Position numbers and translations under genes: made by a program. 21,121 nucleotides of DNA from Minisyncoccota bacterium (GTDB taxonomy: Bacteria > Patescibacteriota > Minisyncoccia > Minisyncoccales > CG1-02-41-26): assembly GCA_028715435.1 (NCBI GenBank), contig JAQURU010000004.1, positions 1,707 to 22,827 of the forward strand, in the 5' to 3' direction. This document shows, one piece after another, positions 13,493 through 19,396 of this stretch; the first letter of the stretch is position 1; each line of letters opens with the position of its first letter. The notes under the pieces are model-generated. The model was not told the origin of the DNA. It did not search any database and saw nothing but the letters and a program-made list of their open reading frames with translations.

Positions 13493-13930
13493 TTAATTTA
13501 ATTGGCCTTTTTGGTTGTAATAAAGCCAAAACACAACAAAGAATACCGCCATACCAGCAACACCTCCTCCAACAGTTTGGCTGGCATCTAATTTTTCTCC
13601 GTTAAACAATACTTTAGCAAAAAACGGCTCAAACCAAGATATAGCCAACAGCCAATATAGTGAAAACTGAAAGCTCAAAGCCGATGCTTTGGTTATAACT
13701 TTTCTTGACCTTTCATCTTCCAAGGGCATGCCTTGCTTGATGTCCTTGTACCTTCTCACAATAAAAAAGGCCATAAAAGCAATCACTATCAATGGAATTA
13801 AAATAGGGAGTAAGCCCCCAGCATGTATTTCCCTCTTAGAAACACTTAAAAAAGAATACAAAATAATGGTAGCAAACAACGTTATGCTAACGATTGTTAT
13901 TAGAATTAAACGAATTTTATCATTGCTCAT
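13493..13930 (-). CDS. DUF2178-like membrane protein
   Basis: Starting at ATG 13930 (MSNDKIRLIL) the protein has 145 residues; an in-frame ATG at 13954 would add eight. Four hydrophobic helices are visible, at about residues 7-27, 37-57, 83-103 and 119-138. Between helices 2 and 3 is the motif GMPLEDERSRKVITKASALSFQFSLYW, typical of DUF2178 proteins, which are usually encoded beside a small XRE regulator. The function of the pair is not known; a membrane sensor or stress response is a guess. It is the first gene of the operon. Confidence 0.82.
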   Translation of the reverse strand: MSNDKIRLILITIVSITLFATIILYSFLSVSKREIHAGGLLPILIPLIVIAFMAFFIVRRYKDIKQGMPLEDERSRKVITKASALSFQFSLYWLLAISWFEPFFAKVLFNGEKLDASQTVGGGVAGMAVFFVVFWLYYNQKGQLN

Positions 13931-13973
13931 ATGTTTGTAATTAATTATTAACATTTTGTTAACTCGACCTAAC

Positions 13974-14005
13974 TTAATGTTATATTATTCTAACATTAAT
14001 GTCAA
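13974..14005 (-). promoter_or_regulatory. Promoter with operator-like inverted repeat
   Basis: The arms TTAATGTTA (13974-13982) and TAACATTAA (13991-13999) are perfect 9-bp complements separated by 8 nt. Directly upstream on the minus strand is -35 TTGACA (14000-14005). The -10 (TATAAC or TAACAT) lies inside the repeat, so a bound regulator would block RNA polymerase. Confidence 0.75.
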
Positions 14006-14023
14006 GGGCTATTTATCCCCAAC

Positions 14024-14060
14024 AAAAAACCGCTCTGAACGTATCAAAGAACGGCTTTTT
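14024..14060 (-). terminator. Terminator of the 42-residue gene
   Basis: A 13-bp stem with G-U pairs (arms 14024-14036 and 14048-14060) is followed by a T run on the minus strand, 8 bp after the stop. Confidence 0.8.
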
Positions 14061-14067
14061 AATAACC

Positions 14068-14196
14068 TTACTTTTGTTTTTTGCTTTGCTTTTCTTTTTT
14101 GGCAGCTAGCATGGCCCTCTTAATCTCTAACCGCTTTTTAGTTTTATGAGAGTGTGTTTTGCGCGCTTTTCCTACTCCATTTTTTCTTTTTGCCAT
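14068..14196 (-). CDS. Very small basic protein, 42 residues
   Basis: The minus strand reads MAKRKNGVGKARKTHSHKTK, then KRLEIKRAMLAAKKEKQSKKQK and a UAA stop. Almost half the residues are Lys or Arg, with a short amphipathic helix (LEIKRAMLAAKKEK). It has its own extended -10 box (TGCTATACT) upstream and a strong terminator directly after, which supports a real gene. The composition suggests nucleic-acid or ribosome binding, similar in style to small ribosomal or nucleoid proteins, but I cannot name a family. Confidence 0.7.
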   Translation of the reverse strand: MAKRKNGVGKARKTHSHKTKKRLEIKRAMLAAKKEKQSKKQK

Positions 14197-14221
14197 AAAT
14201 ATGTTTAATTAATTCCTTTTA

Positions 14222-14230
14222 AGTATAGCA
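14222..14230 (-). promoter_or_regulatory. Extended -10 of the 42-residue gene
   Basis: TGCTATACT on the minus strand, 26 bp before the ATG. AAGGAA lies between them but too far from the ATG to be a normal SD. Confidence 0.5.
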
Positions 14231-14233
14231 TAA

Positions 14234-14761
14234 TTATCTAATTCCTGTATCGCAAGAAAGATTGGCTTCAAGTATTTTTGCTGGCTCTATAGTTATATTT
14301 TTTGTTTCACATCTTGGCAGAACTTCGCCCCCAACTGCCTGAAGTGCATATTCGCCTGGTGGAAGCATTATTTTATACTTTCCCTGTTGGTCGCTGTCTA
14401 CTGTGGCAAAGGGCGAGCTTTTTGGGCTTCCCACGGCAATTACTTGAATAATAGTGGCGTAAGGCTTATCAGCACAATCTGGTTCAGGAGGATCTTTGAT
14501 TGCTGGGCAAGTTGGCCCAAGCATTACCACTCCTTCAACGCCAGAATCAAAAGGCAAAATACCTGTCCCTCCATTATCTACTAGCGGGCAATCTGCAAAC
14601 TCACAGTTAGGCCCAACTCGACTTACATAAGAACCATCAGGGCAAAGCATGGCTTCCTCTGTACAAACAACTTGTTTTGGCTGAGTAAAAAACTTGAAGT
14701 CAACCAAAACTGCAGCAATTAAAAAAACGGCTATGGAAATTAAAATAATTATTTTTTTCAT
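14234..14761 (-). CDS. Membrane-anchored exported protein with CPDGSYV module and carboxypeptidase-regulatory-like domain
   Basis: The 175-residue protein has an anchor at residues 3-20, then the cysteine module CTEEAMLCPDGSYVSRVGPNC plus EFADC (33-58), nearly the same as in the protein at 11881. The C-terminal part, from GVEGVVMLGPTCPAIKDPP to LPPGEYALQAVGGE, resembles a carboxypeptidase-regulatory or prealbumin-like beta-sandwich: a GxVxxGPTCP opening, a central VDSDQQGKYKIMLPPGEY strand pair and conserved cysteines (85, 96, 150, 169). It is probably an envelope or surface protein. It lies 15 bp downstream of mscL and is likely co-transcribed. Confidence 0.78.
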   Translation of the reverse strand: MKKIIILISIAVFLIAAVLVDFKFFTQPKQVVCTEEAMLCPDGSYVSRVGPNCEFADCPLVDNGGTGILPFDSGVEGVVMLGPTCPAIKDPPEPDCADKPYATIIQVIAVGSPKSSPFATVDSDQQGKYKIMLPPGEYALQAVGGEVLPRCETKNITIEPAKILEANLSCDTGIR

Positions 14762-14776
14762 TTCAATAAAGTATTT

Positions 14777-15076
14777 TTAATCTTTTTTATCCAATTTGTC
14801 CAATCTTAACCATTTAACGCCAAAACAAACAACAAAAGCCACTACCAGAAAATCAATAACAACACTAATAAGGTCGCCGTATAAAATTTTGGCTGAACCA
14901 ATGCTAAGAGCAGCTGTTTTTAGGCCATCAGTGGCACCAAGAACTAAACCCAAAATAGGATTAATAATATCGCTCACTAAAGCGGAAACAACTTTTGATA
15001 CTGCGCCCCCAAGAATGAAGCCAACCGCCAAACCCACAACCCCTTGCTTTCTTATAAAATTAATAAATTCTTTCAT
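14777..15076 (-). CDS. mscL: Large-conductance mechanosensitive channel MscL
   Basis: An inner-membrane pentameric channel that opens under hypo-osmotic stress. The 99-residue protein has the family N-terminus FINFIRKQGVVGLAVGFILGGAVSKVVSALVSDIINP and TM1, a short periplasmic loop, and TM2 (LISVVIDFLVVAFVVCFGVKWL). Typical MscL has 130-150 residues. The missing part is mainly the periplasmic loop and the cytoplasmic C-terminal helix bundle, which ends here at LRLDKLDKKD. The pore and gate residues of TM1 are present, so it is probably functional. No SD. Confidence 0.95.
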   Translation of the reverse strand: MKEFINFIRKQGVVGLAVGFILGGAVSKVVSALVSDIINPILGLVLGATDGLKTAALSIGSAKILYGDLISVVIDFLVVAFVVCFGVKWLRLDKLDKKD

Positions 15077-15322
15077 GCTTTTAGAATTGTTTGATGCTTT
15101 ATTAATATAATGACCTTTTTTCTATTCTACTCCTTCACTTTACTCAGGGCAAGTAAAATCACCTATTGCAAAATTTTTAGTATTTTAAAAGCACGACTTT
15201 TGAGATCAGTCGTGCCTCTTATTTCCTACAAAATCAAGCTTTTTCGCCCTTTAAAAACAAAAAGCCGTGATGACTATCACCACGGCTCAAAAATTCTATT
15301 CGTATGCTCATTTTGTTATTGC
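15077..15322. other. Intergenic region with two minus-strand terminators
   Basis: No convincing gene. It holds the mscL promoter candidate, a terminator with arms 15191-15198/15208-15215 followed by TTTTAAAA, and a stronger one with arms 15263-15269/15281-15287 followed by TTTTTGTTTTT, both on the minus strand. Two terminators in series mark the left border of the accessory region. Confidence 0.6.
15124..15152 (-). promoter_or_regulatory. Possible promoter of mscL
   Basis: Minus strand: TTGCCC (15147-15152), 17-nt spacer, TAGAAT (15124-15129). The leader would be about 40 nt. Confidence 0.4.
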
Positions 15323-15475
15323 TCATTTAACCATTAGGCTGGCTAACACTCTAGCGAGTTGTTTCTTGTTTTCATCAACCCAGTCAATTGAGCAAAAAAC
15401 AAGGCTTCCTGACCAAGTTTCAATATCGCTATATCCATCAGCATCAAAACCACATCGTAATGTTCACATCTTCAC
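15323..15475 (-). pseudogene. Short protein-like remnant with an in-frame UGA
   Basis: From GTG at 15475 the frame reads MKM, UGA, then TLRCGFDADGYSDIETWSG, SLVFCSIDWVDENKKQ and LARVLASLMVK to a UGA stop. The part after the internal stop has protein-like composition (D, W, balanced helix residues) and is followed by a strong terminator. It may be a truncated cassette gene. Recoding of UGA is unlikely, as other genes here lack internal UGA. I do not recognise the family. Confidence 0.35.
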
Positions 15476-15498
15476 CTTAACTCAATTTCCCCAAAAAT

Positions 15499-15560
15499 CA
15501 AGTAAAAAGTCCGAATCCTATTCGGGGTATAGCAAAAAACCCTTGATTTACAAGGATTTT
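15499..15560 (+). repeat. Direct repeat A: tRNA-3'-end-like sequence plus hairpin
   Basis: The plus strand reads like a T arm and acceptor 3' end (TCCGAATCC, then TCGGGGTA) followed by AGCAAAAAACCC and a small stem CCTTG/CAAGG. It aligns with 19206-19268, with a 21-nt identical core (15522-15542). On the minus strand the stem plus TTTTTT forms an intrinsic terminator. No matching tRNA 5' half is nearby. Confidence 0.7.
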
Positions 15561-15619
15561 TGCGTCTGCTCCACTCGCTGACTAACATTAGAACCTGTTT
15601 TACCAAATTTTAAGTATTG

Positions 15620-15654
15620 AAAAAGACACAATCCATACAACAGATTGTGTCTTT
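15620..15654 (-). terminator. Terminator of the 288-residue gene
   Basis: A 12-bp perfect stem (arms 15622-15633 and 15643-15654, 9-nt loop) runs into TTTTTC on the minus strand, 22 bp after the stop. Confidence 0.85.
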
Positions 15655-15676
15655 ATTTTGTGCTTTTTGTGCTTAA

Positions 15677-16543
15677 TTATAACTTTGTTTTTTCAGCTAG
15701 AATTTTTTTGGGTGCCTCTAGATCCTCGTCGGTAACCCCAGCTGAATAAACAATATAGGGATTGTGTGGGATTTCTTCCGTTTTGATTTTTTCAATCTCC
15801 ATCAAGATTTCTGAAACATCTACGAGCGACTGAGCTTTCTCGGCCATTACTTTGAGCTCTTGAAGTCGCATTTTAATTTTTTCAGCATCTTCGAGTTTAT
15901 TAAAAAAGCCAATATACTTGGTTGGTAGTAGAATTTTAAGCAATGTTTTGTCTTCTCTATATGCTCTAATGATAATTTGATGAGCACAGTTAAGAGACTT
16001 TGCCTTTGACATTACCTCTAAAATACTATTACCACCAGTAATATACTCCCTCGCTTCTTCTAATCCTTCGATAATTTTTCCTAAGCCAGCTTGATATAGT
16101 CTAGCTCTTAAAGATGCTTCGTCTGGCTCTTCAACAAAATCCCTATAGCTAAATATACTGATTTCTCTAAGAAGAGCGCCCATAGCTGATAGGAAGATTG
16201 ATGAGTAGGTGCCATAATCATTAATAAATGCTTTTAGAGAACGACACTCAGGGCAATCGCAATTTTCCCCATAACGACGGGGGAACTGGTTATAAAACGG
16301 TAGTTCTTCTTTTGATTTGCCCAGTATCTTAAAAGCATGCATTTCTCCTCGGCAATAATAATAAAGCTTTAAAGCGGTTTCGCCTTTTTCCTCCGCCTTT
16401 TTGGCTTCAGCTCTATACACCTGGCGAACAGCATTCGCTTTTTCTCTAAATAACTGCATTTTTTGCTCTGTTGTCTGTCCCTCTTGTTCTTCCACTAGCT
16501 CAATTTTCGCGTCAAAATCTTCAATAACCTTTTTGAGATCCAT
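15677..16543 (-). CDS. Hypothetical protein, 288 residues, with CDCPEC motif
   Basis: I do not recognise a family. The start ATG has a strong SD (GAGGAGG, 9-10 nt upstream). Residues 1-60 are a charged, probably coiled-coil stretch (KKVIEDFDAKIELVEEQEGQ, EKANAVRQVYRAEAKKAEEKG). YYYCRGEMHAFKILG follows, then a cysteine cluster NCDCPEC (95-100), then an all-helical remainder with FINDYGTYSSIFLSAMGALL and a long Glu/Lys helix. C64, C95, C97 and C100 could bind a metal. It has no signal or membrane helix. Its leader shares 71 nt with that of the receiver protein gene upstream, so the two are probably co-regulated. It is followed by a strong terminator. Confidence 0.8.
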   Translation of the reverse strand: MDLKKVIEDFDAKIELVEEQEGQTTEQKMQLFREKANAVRQVYRAEAKKAEEKGETALKLYYYCRGEMHAFKILGKSKEELPFYNQFPRRYGENCDCPECRSLKAFINDYGTYSSIFLSAMGALLREISIFSYRDFVEEPDEASLRARLYQAGLGKIIEGLEEAREYITGGNSILEVMSKAKSLNCAHQIIIRAYREDKTLLKILLPTKYIGFFNKLEDAEKIKMRLQELKVMAEKAQSLVDVSEILMEIEKIKTEEIPHNPYIVYSAGVTDEDLEAPKKILAEKTKL

Positions 16544-16554
16544 TTTTCTTTTCC

Positions 16555-16677
16555 TCCTCTGCTGCTCGTGTAATATACACCGAGCGTGTTATAGAGAAAT
16601 TCTTAGCACTTGATATGCTGGAGCGTGCTGGCAAAAAGCCACCTGCTCCTTTCTTTGAAAAGTGCATCAATCGCCAT
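16555..16677 (-). pseudogene. Decayed copy of the receiver protein's N-terminal domain in the leader of the 288-residue gene
   Basis: From ATG 16677 the frame gives MAIDALFKERSRWLFASTLQ, HIKC, UAA, and then continues EFLYNTLGVYYTSS. The receiver protein has KFLYNALGSEEHEL after AKWLKYTGNQNIEALG, so QHIKC-stop-EFLYNTLG lines up with QNIEALGKFLYNALG. At the DNA level TTTCTCTA-AAC-CGCTCGG and CACGAG are also shared. The frame is broken by a stop and a one-codon loss, and the next gene starts in another frame. A hairpin (GGAGC/GCTCC with inner TGGC/GCCA, 16620-16649) also lies here. Confidence 0.6.
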
Positions 16678-16689
16678 TTTTTGACGATT

Positions 16690-16760
16690 CGCTTGGAACT
16701 TCCAAGACGATAGCTATTAACAAAACTTTATTAACAATTATCGTATTAGAAAAATATATT
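16690..16760 (-). repeat. Shared leader element, copy 1
   Basis: It aligns over 71 nt with 17728-17800, about 80 percent identical by eye. It contains a perfect 7-bp palindrome CTTGGAA-C-TTCCAAG flanked by TCG/CGA, and on the minus strand two TTGTTAATA copies 14 nt apart. It lies upstream of the 288-residue gene. Confidence 0.8.
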
Positions 16761-16793
16761 GAGAGTAAACATGCCCAGCTCATGTTTACTCTC
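16761..16793 (-). terminator. Terminator of the receiver protein gene
   Basis: A 13-bp perfect stem (arms 16761-16773 and 16781-16793, 7-nt loop), followed on the minus strand by AATATATTTTT. Confidence 0.75.
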
Positions 16794-16834
16794 ATAGTTT
16801 AATAATTCACTGGGAAATATCGATGCTCTATAGC

Positions 16835-17662
16835 CTATTTAGTAGGCCTCGTTTGATACTGTTTCTTAACTCTTTCTTTGTATCGCTTACGCGATTCAAA
16901 GATCTCTATCATGCTTTCCATAGGGCAAAGCTTAAGTAGAACCTCAAAAGCCAATTTGTAGGCTGCGGGAGTATTTTTGGCTGGACCTATCTCGAAAGGA
17001 ATTTCATCTTCATCAAAAATGCGAGAAATTGGACCGTGATGATCTCCCGCCGTTAATACTACAGATGGCAAACCGTAATTCTGAGCTTTTTTAGCCAGGA
17101 AGAAACCGACTTTTTCAACTATACCACCGGGCACAGGTAGTTCTAAGTCAATGATAGCCCCGTGGTAAAGCTCAACATGATTATCAAGCTTTTCGTCTGC
17201 CTCTTCGAGCGAAGTGGCGAAGTCAACTTCCATATTCTGCGAGCTGAAAAACTCGCTCGCTGCTTTTCGGTTCTCTTCTTTGTCGTCAACTACAAGTATC
17301 CTAATTTTCTCTGTCATTTTAAAATCCTCCCATTTCAACTCGTGCTCCTCGGAGCCGAGCGCGTTGTAGAGAAACTTGCCTAGGGCTTCAATATTCTGAT
17401 TGCCAGTATATTTCAGCCATTTGGCGCAGGCACTTACTAAATCAGGGTGAAAATCCCTTTTAGCAACGGCATACCATCTGGCAGCTAATGCTTTTTTGCG
17501 TTTGCCTATTTTTTCAATTATCAGTCGATAGGCATGACTTGGATTTTCTGCTGATTCAGCCAAGGTGAGCAAGTCCGGATCCATCCAGACCGCCTTGGAG
17601 CGTGCCAACAATTCCAAGAGTTGCTTAATCTCTGCATTGCTCAAAAGCTTATTCTCTTGCAT
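16835..17662 (-). CDS. Two-domain protein with C-terminal response-regulator receiver-like domain
   Basis: Of 275 residues, the first 115 form a helical domain I do not recognise (DPDLLTLAESAENPSHAYRL, WYAVAKRDFHPDLVSACAKWL, ALGKFLYNALGSEEHELKWED). Residues 116-240 look like a receiver domain: acidic pair D126-D127 (ILVVDDKEENRKAA), acceptor-position D172 (AIIDLELPVPGG), T204 (VVLTAG) and K229 near PAKN. The ending is a basic tail, with no DNA-binding output domain. The start ATG has AAGGAG upstream. A second strong SD (GGGAGG) precedes M116 (ATG 17317), so a receiver-only form could also be made. No histidine kinase is in the window. It could be a phospho-receiver or a degenerate receiver used for protein contacts. 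Confidence 0.78.
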   Translation of the reverse strand: MQENKLLSNAEIKQLLELLARSKAVWMDPDLLTLAESAENPSHAYRLIIEKIGKRKKALAARWYAVAKRDFHPDLVSACAKWLKYTGNQNIEALGKFLYNALGSEEHELKWEDFKMTEKIRILVVDDKEENRKAASEFFSSQNMEVDFATSLEEADEKLDNHVELYHGAIIDLELPVPGGIVEKVGFFLAKKAQNYGLPSVVLTAGDHHGPISRIFDEDEIPFEIGPAKNTPAAYKLAFEVLLKLCPMESMIEIFESRKRYKERVKKQYQTRPTK

Positions 17663-17727
17663 TATCGTCTACTCCTTCCTTATGAAGTGATAAAAAGAAC
17701 TTTTCTCACCGAAACATTTCGGCAAGC

Positions 17728-17800
17728 CGCTTGGAACTTCCAAAGCGGTAATTATTAACAAAACATTATTAACAATTATCATTTCAGAAATAATATATCC
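17728..17800 (-). repeat. Shared leader element, copy 2
   Basis: Partner of 16690-16760. The palindrome CTTGGAA-C-TTCC is kept while its flanks change from TCG/CGA to CCGC/GCGG, so the longer stem is preserved with compensating bases. A second small stem CCGAAA/TTTCGG (17709-17722) follows in the leader of the receiver gene. Confidence 0.8.
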
Positions 17801-17822
17801 CACAACTGAATTAATCAACTTA

Positions 17823-17849
17823 CTTCGCCAGGCCGTAGCTTTAGCGAGG
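17823..17849. repeat. Dispersed-type imperfect palindrome
   Basis: CTTCGCC...GCGAGG ends enclose GGCCGTAGCTTTA. It resembles the short GC-rich repeats found scattered in genomes of this kind. Only one copy is in the window, so the class is inferred. Confidence 0.35.
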
Positions 17850-17870
17850 GTTGGTTAACTCGGGTATGGG

Positions 17871-17934
17871 GTCGTAGCGCGTTTGTGCAAATTAGTGCAA
17901 AATTTCAGATTTTAGCAAACATTTGCGCTACGAC
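17871..17934 (-). promoter_or_regulatory. Large structured element after the DHH-like gene
   Basis: The perfect 10-bp arms GTCGTAGCGC (17871-17880) and GCGCTACGAC (17925-17934) enclose nested complements GTTTG/CAAAC and AAAAT/ATTTT, so nearly all 64 nt can pair. It begins 12 bp after the gene's stop. On the minus strand it is followed by CCCC, not T; on the plus strand by a T-rich run. It may be a 3' stability element or a plus-strand terminator. Confidence 0.65.
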
Positions 17935-17946
17935 ACCTTTTTCTTT

Positions 17947-19083
17947 TTAGTTAACGCCAAGAGCTTTTAGAACAAGCTCTTGGAAATCCTCCCAAGTGGT
18001 CTTACCAGAAATGCTCGGGGAGCAAAGCATTTGCCCTCCTGGATGAGCGAACCAATTGTGCTCCCTATCTGATGGTTTTTCTGAATCTTGCGATTCCTCA
18101 AAACCATCAAGAGCAGTTGCCAAGATTTTCAGGTCGCCGCGATAACGGTCGCCAACGATAGGGGCACATAGAACGCGAAAAGTGTCCTTTTCCGGGTTAT
18201 GAAGCACTAAAATCTGAAATTCCGTGCCATACCCATTTTCCGCCATCGTTATGCCTTGGGTTGCGGTTTCTACTAACAGGGCAATGTCACCATTCGGCAA
18301 ACTAATGAGCTTACCGGAGGCTTTCGCTTTTACTACGGCTTCCTTTTCTGATTTAATACGGGCAAGTGCCTCCTGAGCTTCGGGTAAATCAGACAGGTCA
18401 AACAAGCTAACTTGCTGATCTTCATCATTACGCATCACTGCATCTACCATCGCACGCATAAAGTCCACGTGGATAACACCAGAGGTTTTCTTTTCTAAAG
18501 CCGCCGAAAGGATCTTATGGGCATCTCTAAGGATTGCCCCATTATCCCTTCCATGGATTAAATTCAGTCCAGCGACTACCGCAGCAAAGCCGGACTTGCC
18601 AAGTTTTTCAAACTCAGCGAAGTCAGCGGCGTGCGCATAGCTTGTAAGCTGGTCAAGAATTGAGATTGCCTTTGCCTTTCCAAAGTCCTCCCAATCATTG
18701 GCGAACTCATCCTCAGCTAGATCCACATGAAGCCCAACTCCATAGCATGGCTCCCAGCCCAAAAGCTGTGACAGAGTTTCGAAAGAAGCCAAATAGGTTG
18801 CGATCACACTGTCCACATCTGGACTGAAGTGCGATACAACGATCTGACACATTTTAGGAGCCCCATATGCCCTTTGGTATGCATGCCTCGGATTCGTTGA
18901 AGCAACAAGATAATCCCCCATCAGTTCTGCCGCGCATTTTATAGCGCCTTCGGAATGATGGTCGAACTGTTCTCCGCCAACATCAACCGCTATAAAGTCG
19001 TCTTCTTTCAAATTCAGCGTTTCCGCTATCTTGGCAGAGGTAAAACCCATCGGGACAAATTCAAACTTAACTTTTGCGTTCAT
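17947..19083 (-). CDS. DHH-like phosphoesterase-superfamily candidate, 378 residues
   Basis: A cytoplasmic protein with motifs reminiscent of DHH/MYG1-type metal hydrolases: FIAVDVGGEQFDHHSEG (30-46, with D41-H42-H43), IVVSHFSPDVDSVIATYLAS (81-100, H85 and D89-x-D91 as possible metal ligands) and a C-terminal AHPGGQM (346-352) like the GG-containing substrate loop of DHHA1 domains. Between them is a helical region with HAADFAEF and NLIHGRDNG. The family assignment is by motif only and could be wrong. The start ATG has AAAGGAG, and a perfect-spacing promoter lies about 100 bp upstream. G+C is visibly higher than in the core genes: 32 of 60 bases in 18121-18180, against 21 of 60 in 7021-7080. 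Confidence 0.75.
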   Translation of the reverse strand: MNAKVKFEFVPMGFTSAKIAETLNLKEDDFIAVDVGGEQFDHHSEGAIKCAAELMGDYLVASTNPRHAYQRAYGAPKMCQIVVSHFSPDVDSVIATYLASFETLSQLLGWEPCYGVGLHVDLAEDEFANDWEDFGKAKAISILDQLTSYAHAADFAEFEKLGKSGFAAVVAGLNLIHGRDNGAILRDAHKILSAALEKKTSGVIHVDFMRAMVDAVMRNDEDQQVSLFDLSDLPEAQEALARIKSEKEAVVKAKASGKLISLPNGDIALLVETATQGITMAENGYGTEFQILVLHNPEKDTFRVLCAPIVGDRYRGDLKILATALDGFEESQDSEKPSDREHNWFAHPGGQMLCSPSISGKTTWEDFQELVLKALGVN

Positions 19084-19180
19084 TTTTTATCTCCTTTCAA
19101 GAGAAATGGGCAAATGAAGGCCCGTTATTTAATTTTTTATCTTCTCTTTTGGTAAAATATACCTTCAATATTACGCCATA

Positions 19181-19209
19181 ATTATACCACTCTGTCAACC
19201 GAAAGTCAA
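19181..19209 (-). promoter_or_regulatory. Sigma-70 promoter of the DHH-like gene
   Basis: Minus strand: -35 TTGACT (19204-19209), exactly 17-nt spacer, -10 TATAAT (19181-19186). The -35 is the outer edge of repeat B. The start site is near 19174, giving a leader of about 90 nt with a GGGC/GCCC stem. Confidence 0.8.
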
Positions 19210-19268
19210 GGGAAAAAGTTCGAATCCCACTCGGGGTATAGCAAAAAACCCTGATTTTACTCAGGATT
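19206..19268 (+). repeat. Direct repeat B: tRNA-3'-end-like sequence plus hairpin
   Basis: It reads AGTTCGAATCCCAC, TCGGGGTA, TAGCAAAAAACC and then the stem CCTGA/TCAGG. The T-arm half CCCAC and acceptor-like TCGGGGT plus A look like a tRNA 3' end. It matches repeat A (15499-15560), but the stem bases differ and still pair. On the minus strand, stem plus TTTTTT forms a terminator for the small ORF at 19304-19396. Confidence 0.7.
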
Positions 19269-19303
19269 TCCTACTTTTTTAGAGTTTTGGAGGTAAAATA
19301 TGC

Positions 19304-19396
19304 CTACTTAGGCAAGTCAGCTCCTCCTGTTGGACGAAGTTCGAACTTGGGCGATATATATGACTCTTTGTTACCCATATTAAATAATAGAAACAT
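19304..19396 (-). CDS. Possible 30-residue peptide gene
   Basis: Reading MFLLFNMGNKESYISPKFEL then RPTGGADLPK and a UAG stop; a second ATG at 19378 would give 24 residues. Upstream is a TATAAT (19482-19487) joined to a terminator, and downstream is the repeat-B terminator, so a transcript of about 235 nt carries little besides this ORF. There is no SD, but TATTAT lies 5 nt before the inner ATG. The stop is within a GCCTA/TAGGC stem. YISP and a double Gly are reminiscent of RiPP-type precursors, but no modifying enzyme is seen. It could equally be an RNA gene. Confidence 0.35.
   Translation of the reverse strand: MFLLFNMGNKESYISPKFELRPTGGADLPK

Noticed and set aside
15323..15475. Use of UGA as a sense codon (as in Gracilibacteria), suggested by the in-frame UGA in the remnant
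   Set aside because: Long conserved genes in the window have no internal UGA, and ROK and GDH end at UGA at the expected family length; a broken gene is simpler.
16690..17800. Insertion sequence with inverted ends
   Set aside because: The two similar leaders are direct, not inverted, and no transposase lies between them.
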